Source: Echinometra lucunter
Lineage: Eukaryota > Echinodermata > Echinoidea > Camarodonta > Echinometridae
DNA: 64,000 nt
NCBI GenBank assembly: GCA_029962745.1
Contig: CM057158.1
Coordinates: 6,879,179 to 6,943,178, forward strand
Reading direction: 5' to 3'
Part shown: in pieces, positions 9,635 to 25,930 of the stretch
How positions within the stretch are numbered: the first letter of the stretch is position 1
Layout: every line of letters begins with the position of its first letter
Made by a program: the position numbers and the translations under genes
Notes under the pieces: generated by a model
The model's input: only the letters and a program-made list of their open reading frames with translations
Told to the model about the DNA's origin: nothing
Databases searched by the model: none

Positions 9635-12600
9635 ATGAAGAAAAGCCGTATAATTAATAATCATGGACTATCATTCATTACAACTGTATTTGTGATACTA
9701 ATATGTGTTTGGAGATGTGTGTTGGCAGTGATGCAGGAAGGCAAGTGACTCTTAGCTTCAGTTTCTAGTGTTTGTTTGTTTGTTTTTTGAGTGATGGTGG
9801 CTATTGTAAGCAGATTATTTCAGCATTCCGTTTTTTCGTAAAAAATGTTATTGAAACTTTCTACTGAATATACAAAATAAGGTCATAAACATTAATCTAC
9901 TGTTAAATTCAGCAAAGGTTCATTTATCTTGAACATATTTATCTATTAAACTGCCACAGTGATGTATACACGTTAGTCATATCAGTTAGTTCAAGAGCAG
10001 AAGAGAAAAAAATAATTGTATTTCTTCCTCTTCTTTTTTTCTTCTTTTTCTACTATACTACTACCACCACCACCACCACCACCACCACCACCACTCCTCC
10101 TCCTCCTCCTCCTCCTCCTCCTCCTCCTCCTCCTCCTCCTCCTCCTCCTCCTCCTCCTCCTCCTTCTTCTTCTTCTTCTTCTTCTTCTTCTTCTTCTTCT
10201 TCTTCTTCTTCTTCTTCTTCTTCTTCTTCTTCTTCTTCTTCTTCTTCTTCTTCTTCTTCTTCCTCCTCATCCCTTTCTCATATGTTCCTTTCATCATCAT
10301 CATCATCATCACCCGTTATTCTTTTCTTGTTGTTTTTCCTCTATTAGTTTACATGTTAGAAAACTGCGAATCATCGATCGCTATGAACATCTCCTCTCAC
10401 CGTTCCGGTCTTCTTCACTCTCAGCGGGAATCTTTTTATCCAAACGACGTCGAATGCCGGATAACACTGATCACGAACAACGACAAATTATTACTCGTCT
10501 TCGAAGATTTCGACGTCGAAGGCGACTTAGGTCGTACTTGTTTCGATGCTTTGTGGTTCGCCGACGGAATTGCGAATTCTTCACAAGCCGTATTTCAAGA
10601 CGGTAGGTAATTTATCTTTATGAGTGATAGAGAGAGAGAGAGAGAGAGATTAGAGAGGGCACAACACATAATTCTTATTGATTCATATAGCCGGTACTGT
10701 ATCCATTTGGTATTTTTCCAATTCGGAATAACAGTTACTGTAGTTAATTCAGTGAATCGTTTCTAAGATTTTGATAACTGTCAATAGTACAGAAAGATGG
10801 AATGAAAATGAAAGGCAAGCTTTGATTCGAAGGAATCCAAGTATAGAATTAACAGTATGTAGTTTTAGGTATGAAGATAATGGTGTCACAAACAATTATT
10901 TGTCATAGCGTATCGATAAACACAGGAGCGGCACCAGGGTATTTTTGATAAGGGAGGGGGCAAGATGACCACTGTACGTGAGTTTACTTACGTTTTAAAT
11001 GAAAAAAAAATGTGGGCATTATGACCCAACCCTCTCTTTTCCCATACTCTTGTTTCTTCTTCCTCCTTTTTTGTGATCACTTGAAAAAATCAGCGCCATT
11101 TTGTTTTTACCTTTTGCTATTTTTGGCATGATTTTAGGTGAAGAATTATGCGGTCATGAAGATGATATTGGTGATCTCGTATCAAGTGGGCCATCCGTTA
11201 CCCTTTTGTTCAAGACGGATCAAGCTACACGTAAAGATGGATTCACGCTGGCTTACACAAGTTTTTACACAGGTATATATTCATTTCAGTTTTAATGGCA
11301 TTCGTAATGCCAAAAAGAAGAGTTGGTATTTGAATCACTGCATGCTAGAGGGGTGTTGATCTATATTCTAAGGATTTTCGCACATCCAAATAGTCATGAT
11401 AGTTAAGTTGGAGGTGTAAAAAAAAAAGACAGGTCAGAAATTTCCCTGTAAGATCAAAGCCCCCTTCAAACACTTTCAGGAAAGCACACACAAGTCATGG
11501 TACTACTTCCTTTTCACGGTCTGGAAATGAATCAAATAGGAGAAATTGTTCTAATCAATGGTGCGGTTATTCAAACTGTTATGATCAGTCATACTCTTAT
11601 CATTATACCAGGACATACTGTACTTGTACTACTTTGGGGAAATTAGTTTGAAAATACATTAAATAAATAGAAAATATATCAAAGTTATTATCTACGGGTT
11701 TACAACTGTTTATTATAGCAGTTATGCTTATGTAGAAACATATACTGTAAAAAAAAAATTACCCGTAAAATTTACGGTAATTGGGTGGCAACTTGCTGCA
11801 CGACTTTCCACCGTAATTTCTACGGTTGGACTGTATTGTAAATTACAGCTAACCACTGTATATTACGTAATAATTACCGTAATCTTAACGGCTGGCCCAT
11901 TTTATTTTATTTTACAGTTAAAATAACGGTAATTATTAAGTAATATACAGTGATTAGCCGTAATTTACAATACAGTCCAACCGTAAAAATTACGGTAATT
12001 AGGTGGCAACTTGCTGCACGACTTTCCACCGTAATTTTTACGGTAATTTTTTACAGTGTAGGAAACCCTTTGGGGGGGGGGCGGTCTGGAAACAAAAAAA
12101 AAAGAAAATGGATCGAACTGATATTGGCGGCCTTCAGGATTTTCTACCCATTTCCACTATACCAATTTTACAATGTAAAACAATAAAAAATATATTTTAT
12201 AGGGGAAAAGCGGCCATTGCCTCTGGACAGATCACGTTGTCGCCGACACCACCGAGGAAAAAAAATGTGGTCGAATGCAGACGAAAATCGCAAACTGGAG
12301 ATCAAACACAAATCAAGCTTTGATTCACTTATACAAGTGCTTATCCTTCTTTTTTTCTCTCTCTCTCTCATGACTATGTACACAATTATGTACATGACTT
12401 TGTATTTATAGCAAAAGTTCTTCCGCCTCCATATATTACAAGAGTGTATTTTCCATTCTCTCTCTCTCTCTCTCTCGTAATGTTAAAGGTCCATGTAACG
12501 AAAGCGAGTTCAGATGTACCAACGGGAGATGTATCATTGCTCAGCTCATTAACAATACTCATGATAACTGTGGTGATGGGAGTGATGAACCAACCATAGG

Positions 12601-13583
12601 TGAATATGACATAGTATAATGACGAGCTTCTTCAAATTCGCAGTCTTTTTAATTTTTTTTAAAAAAAATATGTATATATACAAGAAAACGGTAAATGTAT
12701 GCCACAATCTTATCGATATCTTAAGTGGTTTTTTGTTTTTGTTTTTTAATAACCTATGTAATTTGCTAAACCCAGTTTGTACGTCCGCACGTACTGACTA
12801 CAGATTGGAGGTGCAGTATTCCCAATGATTGCATTTCTACAGAGCTTATCGCATCGCATCAAAATATTAAGGAAAGGTGTCTATACGGTACTTGTATTAA
12901 CTTAACTGGTAGTGTATCGAGGTACAAAATAACCAATAAATATCCTAGGCTTGCCGTGCGGTAGACACCTCATCAATACCACGAGTATCGTGAGGTGCAA
13001 GATCTCTCTTTAAAAATACCCCAAGTAAAATATATATTCCATAGAGATCCTAGAATCTCTTTGATATATTCACACTTTGTGCAGTCAAGTTAGATGTCTT
13101 ATTCATTAAAAAACAAAACAAAACAAACAAAAAAAAAAAACCAAAAAACACCATATTTTTTCTTTTCATGGGTGGCGATTACCGGATATTTCCTCTAGAT
13201 ACTGTCTCATTTTGCTGCTTCTTCTTCTCATACCGAGAAATAATAAACAAATAAACGTAGAGTGCGTATCATTTCGTCGTTGCTTTCTCCTCGTAGACAC
13301 GCAGTTCGAACCAGACAATAAAGGGAAGATCACAGAACTGGGTATCGGATTGATAATAGGCATCGCGATCGCGGCCTCGTTCGGTCTTCTGATTCTGATC
13401 GTCTGCACGCTGTGTATCATCTACCACACACTGTGCTCCAAGATACTGTGTCACAATCACCACGGCAACGAGCAGCAAGGAAAAAGTCGTGCAGTCGTTT
13501 CGCCGCCAACATTTCGATCTTCGTCTCGAGTCGGAGGAGTATCGATTAGTGACCGATCGCGAACAAGAGACGCCTGGATGTAA
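9635..13583 (+). CDS. Type I membrane protein with CUB and LDLa-like domains (297 aa)
   Basis: Five exons join in phase: 9635-9740, 10348-10602, 11138-11272, 12489-12599, 13297-13583 (894 nt, 297 codons plus TAA). Exon 1 encodes a hydrophobic signal peptide (SFITTVFVILICVW). Exons 2-3 encode a CUB domain with all four cysteines (ENCESS, DVECRI, GRTCFD, EELCGH) and the usual DALWFADG and DGFTLAYTS blocks. Exon 4 encodes an LDL-receptor class A-like module (CNESEFRCTNGRC then DNCGDGSDE) that lacks cysteines 4 and 6. Exon 5 encodes a membrane span (LGIGLIIGIAIAASFGLLIL onward) and a basic, Ser-rich tail of about 60 residues ending DAWM. Intron 1 has a GC donor (GAAG|GCAAGT). CUB plus LDLa suggests binding of extracellular ligands at the cell surface. 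I do not know an exact orthologue; NETO-like and LRP12-like proteins share the domain types but are larger. Confidence 0.83.
10059..10262. repeat. Compound microsatellite (ACC)n-(TCC)n-(TTC)n
   Basis: Three trinucleotide tracts follow one another in intron 1 of the CUB gene, ending about 85 bp before exon 2. Stepwise one-base change of the unit (ACC to TCC to TTC) suggests expansion from a common tract. Confidence 0.95.
10925..11088 (+). repeat. Short copy of a dispersed repeat, lacks the palindrome core
   Basis: From GGCACCAGGGTATTTTTGAT to GTGATCACTTGAAAA this matches the reverse complement of the outer parts of 27765-28846, including GACCCAACCCTCTCTTTTCC. The roughly 850-bp palindrome of the larger copy is absent here. 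It sits in intron 2 of the CUB gene. Confidence 0.7.
11744..12057. mobile_element. MITE with ACTGTAAAAA termini
   Basis: About 314 bp. It begins ACTGTAAAAAA and ends TTTTTTACAGT. A block of about 48 nt (CGGTAATTGGGTGGCAACTT onward) occurs twice in direct orientation (about 11780 and 11993), and CTGTATTGTAAATTAC has an inverted partner at about 11960. TA dinucleotides lie just outside both ends, consistent with a Tc1/mariner-type target site. Located in intron 3 of the CUB gene. Confidence 0.72.
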
Positions 13584-13983
13584 TAACTTTCTATTTACAA
13601 TTAGCCATATGCAGTTTTACTTTATGACTTTCAGATAATGAATTCCACTTTCGTCAGTTCTTTCTCCTTTCCCCAAAATACATGTATGACCTAAACCGGA
13701 CAACTTTAGTCAACAGACTAATTAATCAAAGGAAATCGCATTCAAGTGCTAAATGGAATGAGTAACTCCTATCACTCCACAGATTTATATCAAACTCCAT
13801 GGAGACACTGTGACCTCAATATGCCATTTACAGTGAGCGCCTATACAGAATTCTAGTTTTGTACTCAAATAAATTTAGATTAGGCATTCACTAGGCATAA
13901 GCCATTTATGTACATCACTAAAATGAATACTTTTGGACACTTGTATTTGTGTGAGTGTATCGTAGATTTGATAGTCATGTAAT

Positions 13984-13989
13984 AATAAA
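13984..13989 (+). terminator. Poly(A) signal of the CUB-domain gene
   Basis: AATAAA about 400 nt downstream of the TAA at 13581-13583, within AT-rich 3' UTR-like sequence. It is the first clear canonical signal that is not far beyond the stop. Confidence 0.5.
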
Positions 13990-13999
13990 GCACATCACC

Positions 14000-16351
14000 T
14001 ATGCAAGAATCAATACCATGCTTCATATCTCCAAATAAAATGCTCACTTTACATTAGATTTTTTAATCATTGCCACTCAAATTTATATGAGGTAAACTTT
14101 TCCAAATGTGATCACTGTTATGGTTATCACTATGGCAAAGTGATGTGTACATCAGTAATAATATTTAAACAAGTGGTCTCTACAATCTTCCAAATCTGTG
14201 AACATACCACTTTTCCAAAACATTTTAGGACGTCTTTGAGTGGCAGCAAAAATGAAATAAGAATACTTTATTTTTGGTTACATGCAAAATCTTGCAGAAC
14301 CATGCTGTTTTACTTATACATGTAATAACAAATATATGTAGACAAAACATCCACACTCTGTTAAATGATTTTTAACAATATTTTAATAACATGATACATG
14401 GGACATAAAAAGCAGGTGGACAAAATTCAATGATGCCAAGTCTTCAAAGTGTGAAGATGGTAACGAGGAACATTTTCTGTGACAGTGTACTAAGAAATCA
14501 AACTGCCATGAAAGGGTACATGTATATCTTTACCCATTCATGACAGAGGTCCACATTTTGTGGTTTGGCCTAATATCTTTTGATGCAAAGCCCTAAAAAT
14601 TATACCAACCAAATACATGAGCACAGAGAGCAAAAAATTCTACACAAACTGTGCCCTTTTTGGTTGCGTCAATATTCGTTGTTTGATGCTGAAAATTTTT
14701 TAAAGGAAAATAAGCATTAAAATCCTTAAATTGGCAATGTGATAGAAGGTTTAAAATCACTGTTTTCCCCTGCAAATTGGCAACTTTTTGACTTCTCATA
14801 ATTTCTGTCAATTTATATTCATTTCAGATACATAACATTTTATAAGAAAAATGTAGCACTAAAATAAAAATGTTGGTGTTGCCAATTTGAAGAATAAAAG
14901 CTGATCAAATTAGGCTTCAAATAATTCCTGTCACGAATGGGTTAACAACACTTTGATGAAACGTACAAAGTGAATTTCCATCAAGTAGACGCACCATTAG
15001 TAAGATAATACTATCTCTGACTACAGTATAGTTAATTATTCTTCATTTCATTTCATTTATGGTGAGAAGTATATCCAAGTGTGTGTGTAAAACCAAGGTT
15101 TAATGGGTCTAACTGTATAATTGCTCTTCATCAATAATGAACTTACGGAATGTCAAGAATATTTATTCTGCCCATAGACTTCAAGAAATACAACTTTTAC
15201 TTTGATGCTACATTAACCATGTGACCATTTATTTTTATCTTGATAGATGGTATGACAGGAAAGCAAAGAAAACCAGTCTTCTTGCCAGCATATTGAGTTA
15301 CTATTTGCTAGGTTTCAAAAATATCCATGCATATCATATGCAAAATGATACGTGTACTGCAAAATGGAGATGCAACAAAATAGAGTTCATGTTATCTGCT
15401 TCCTGAAAGTAATGCTTTCACAAACCATCTGATTCCTACAAGTCACAATAATAATGATAATCCCTCGGATTACGTTGCAGATTTTAACTTGTACAAAAAC
15501 TATGCAGTCAGCAGAGTCACTCGTACACAACAACAATCGGAGATAATCATGGCATTGAGTACATTTTTACACGTGTGTTTAGCAACAAGCAAAGACATGA
15601 CATAAAAACCAGAAAACAAGCAAGATATTTACACAGACATATTACAATTTACATTATGGACATGCCTAGCTGTACACTATGACTAATAAAAAAATGAATT
15701 CAGAGTCTATTGAGAGCTCCAAAATATGACAGACAAACTGGTATAATGAAAATAGCCTTCTACATCAAGTCAACATGTTGATGAAGTTACACCTACCCCT
15801 CATTCTCATTAAATAAATCCAAACTCAAATGTGAGTTTTAAAGAGAAATAATTAAGATTCTGTACATCCGAATTAATCAGAGTATCCATTTTGTGGGATA
15901 TCCCAACATGATGTTCCTATAAACCTAACCAAGATCTTCATTTACCAAAGTGCAAATGTAACATTTTAGCTAACCGGTAACATTTTGTTGACTTCCATAT
16001 ACATGTATGACTTAGAAGCAAACATTTGTGAAAAACTACATTCCTGCACACTGACACATTGTCATTATACAAGCTGCGATAAACTACAGTGGAGTATGCA
16101 AAATCCAGAAATTAGAATTCCATTAGTTTGCTTATCTTGTCTCTTCTTGACTCTGAATTCCCTCCATAACTGTCTGCACAGACATTCAAATGTGTTTTCC
16201 TCCTGTTCTTCTACAGAATATATTTACAATGATGAGATTAAAAGCAGTCTTTTGTGGACCATCAAAAAGGATCCTTGATTCAGTTCAAAGCTGCTAACAA
16301 ACGTTCCCTCTATGCTAACATCTACAGTACATATACTTGCTTCAAAAGCAG
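14000..16351 (-). other. 3' UTR and convergent 3' flank of NUDT21
   Basis: No coding segment is seen. Plus-strand TTTATT hexamers (AATAAA on the minus strand) at about 15166, 15228 and 14268 are candidate poly(A) signals, so the UTR is roughly 1.1 to 2.1 kb. The first 1.2 kb after the stop is rich in sense-strand TGTA. The CUB-domain gene ends convergently near 14.0 kb. Confidence 0.5.
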
Positions 16352-22924
<6,573 letters not shown>

Positions 22925-23129
22925 CTTTTCTTGTTGACTACACGGCTTCTTACCGTAGATGGCAGTACAGATAAATACATTGCATTGCAGTGCCGTATGC
23001 ATTTCAGAGCCCTTTATTACATTTTACAGGACTCTGATACATTTCTAGTTTCACTTTCAGAAAAATAATGCGATAAATTCTTTAACATATCTTTTTCTTT
23101 TTTTTTGGGGGGGGGGGGGGGGGAGATGG

Positions 23130-23296
23130 AGTATGCATCCCCCACTTTTGAAGTGGATGAAGATATACATCCAAGGGAGAATTTTAGCACCTGCAACAGC
23201 TGAGGGAGATAGGGTATGCATCCCCTACTTTTTGAAGTGGATGTAGATATACATCCAAGGGAGAATTTTAGCACCTGCAACAGCTTCGGGGGGGGG
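23130..23296. repeat. Two-copy 83-bp tandem repeat between G-runs
   Basis: GTATGCATCCCC through TAGCACCTGCAACAGCT occurs at about 23131 and 23214. The pair is bounded by G-runs at 23107-23123 and 23287-23309. It resembles the G-run plus 'GCATCCCCCACTTTTT' motif at 7190, so it may belong to the same family. Confidence 0.8.
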
Positions 23297-23644
23297 GGGG
23301 GGGGGGGGGAGTCCGACGATTGGGGTTTGGAGGCTAGGGGCAAAATGTGCCCTCTGCCCTATTAGCTACCTCCCTCCCTCCTCCTTCCCTCCTCCCTCCT
23401 CCTTACCTCTGGCCACCCCACGTCCTACCAGAGGGAAAAGAAAATTGATCTAACAAAATAGTCAGTGCCCCAGAAGAAAGAAAAGAAAAAAGAAATGCAT
23501 GATCATCTATCCCTTGATGGAGGGATGTGCCCCAGTTCAAGAAATAAAATGAAAGCTCACTTTAAGTTTCATCCCACTTTCTCTCTTTTCTTCGATCCTC
23601 TCAGTTAACTTTCAAGATATTCTCGACTCTAACATATCTGGTAG

Positions 23645-24140
23645 CAGTGGCGTAGACAGGTTCTTACACCTGGGGGGATGATTTGCCGTTCATGAGAAAT
23701 CGAGGATCAATTTCGTATACAGATACACACACACATGCACACGCACACTCACGCACAAACACACACCCACACACATACACCTGAATGTACAGACATAAAT
23801 AGAAGATATACGCACTGTGACAAACGAATATAGAATATGGACTGACACACATTATTGCATATTTGCATCACGCAATTTATCTTTTTTTTAATAAATTTTG
23901 TTGTTACACAACTTCAGAAAAAATGTTACGGTGCCGAAATTACCCAAAAGTAATATAAATAACTACATAATTCAAAATAATGATCGATATAGTTATGATA
24001 GTAATCGTCATTTCAGTCACATTAAGGATGATGATGATGATGATGATAACTATTATTACTATCATAAGCATAATAATATTAATAATACATTACTAATTAT
24101 TATCATTATTATTATCATCATCATTATTATTATTATTATC

Positions 24141-24226
<86 letters not shown>

Positions 24227-24400
24227 CATCATTATCATTATTATCATTATTATTATCATTACTGCTGTTCCTATCATTTCTAAACATGTTAATTCGGTTT
24301 CATTGTAAGCAAACTTCCTTCCCTAAAACCTGGGGGGGGATGATTGTACATGTCATCCCCCCCCCCCATACCCCTCATACCCCCGCTGTCTACGCCCCTG
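23645..24400. mobile_element. Non-autonomous hAT-like element with 8-bp target duplication
   Basis: It begins CAGTGGCGTAGACAGG and ends CTGTCTACGCCCCTG, a short TIR of the hAT type (CAGNGGCG). The flanks TCTGGTAG (23637-23644) and CCTGGTAG (24401-24408) match at 7 of 8 positions, the 8-bp duplication expected of hAT transposases. The interior has no transposase; it holds a CA-rich stretch and a long (ATT)n microsatellite. Confidence 0.85.
24090..24272. repeat. (ATT)n microsatellite
   Basis: About 180 bp of ATT repeat with ATC interruptions, inside the hAT-like element. Poly-Ile and poly-Asn frames are artefacts. Confidence 0.95.
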
Positions 24401-24465
24401 CCTGGTAGGAAGAAGTACTTGAATTCTTGAGCATCAACTCCATCCAACGCTTGGAGGGATGTGCC

Positions 24466-24920
24466 ACAGGTGAATTGTCACTTGGTCTAATCTCACTTTG
24501 TCTAATGCCCATTTGGTCTCATCCCACGTGGTCTAATCCTATTTCGTCTACAACCAGTTCGCTAATAACCATTTGGTCTTATTGCTACTTAGCCCATTTA
24601 ACATTTCGTCTAATTTCCAGTTAGGCTATGCCCAATTCGTCTGATACCCACTTGGTCTAACACCACTTAGGCTATCTGATTAAACGAACTTGGAAAAGAC
24701 CAAATGATCATTAGACAAAATGAGGAAAACTTAAGTAGATAAAGTGGCGATTAGACCATTTGATCATTAGCCAAAATGACAATTAGCAAAAGTGGGTATT
24801 AGACCAAGCCATAATTAGACCAAACGGCAATTAGACCAAATTGATAGTAGACAAAATGTGTTTAGCCTTAGTGGTGTTAGACGATCTGGGAATTGGTATT
24901 AGACCAAGTGGCTATAAACC
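24466..24920. mobile_element. Foldback 'phrase-repeat' element, TTGGTCTAAT type, with 5-bp target duplication
   Basis: The left half repeats degenerate forms of CATTTGGTCTAATGCC; the right half repeats the reverse complement (ATTAGACCAAATGG). The element is flanked by GTGCC at 24461-24465 and 24921-24925. The sequence at 23519-23600 is an uninterrupted paralogue of the flanks (GGAGGGATGTGCCCCAG then AAGAAATAAAATGAAAGC), so this is an empty-site comparison supporting insertion. It has no coding capacity and could fold into a long hairpin. Confidence 0.85.
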
Positions 24921-25416
24921 GTGCCCCAGGTCCAAGAAATAAAACGAAAGCCAAGTTTAAGTTTCCTCCCATTTTCCCTCTTGTTCTTCCTAAATCAACA
25001 ATATCTCTTTATATCCTTTACGGGCTGAAGCATGGTAATTATGGTGTTTATATGGTGTTTTGAACCCCCAGGAAAAGGTGCTGCAGTGTTGTATAAATCC
25101 AAATATCACCATCATGCATTATCATTATCATCCTCATCGATTAAAATAGCAAAATTAGGCTTACAAATACTTTAACTGTAAAATAATAGTTTTGCTTGAA
25201 ATTATTCAAAGAGTACGCACAAGGCTTTCATAGATTTCCTTTTGGTAGTTTTAACCTGTTGAACCCTATCCCTGTTTTTTTAACCTTGATTTCTAAACCA
25301 AATTTTTACTCTATTTCTTGATTCTCATAAATTTCTCAACAAATTTCTGAGATGTTGTATAATACGTATAGCAAATATTCTAATTCATGCAATGGCAGGA
25401 ATTAGATAATTCACTA

Positions 25417-25442
25417 TTTATTCAGTATTGCAATCATTTATT
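25417..25442 (-). terminator. Candidate poly(A) signals of MTG2
   Basis: Plus-strand TTTATT at 25417-25422 and 25437-25442 gives two AATAAA hexamers on the minus strand about 490-510 nt after the stop. A third lies at about 25534. Confidence 0.45.
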
Positions 25443-25930
25443 AACTTTGATATCGGCTGCAATGTAGCAAAAAGCATAGAATACAAAAAAAAAGAAAAAA
25501 AAAAAGATCATTTACCAAAGGAATTGCTGAAGTTTATTTGAAAATCTATTACACCTGCATTGATGTAAATCATAAGCCAATAATAAGCCAAATATTTTGA
25601 GGTCCAGTAGGGGAACTGATACAATGAAAGACTAAACATTCATATATTCCGATGCTCATGTGTTATTACACAATGGAATCAGAATCAACTATCGGCACCG
25701 CAGAACCGCTGAGCATAAATTCCTGATGCTGTTGATACTGGAGTGGATTTCTCTGTTATGGGAAAAATGGTCAAGTAGAATCATTACTTGACTCTTGCAC
25801 CCAGTCAGCGGAGCAAATTTTTACTGCAATTTAACATTTTCCCCCCTCGTTTTTTAGCTCATGAGGGCAATTTCAAAGGTCTAAGGAGCAAATCGCTGTT
25901 TGCCCCTGTGTTTTCTTTTCCTCGCTGTTT

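Noticed and set aside
10016..10606. 196-residue Leu-rich protein from 10016
   Set aside because: It is the microsatellite read through into an out-of-frame reading of CUB exon 2. The true exon starts at 10348 in another frame with four CUB cysteines.
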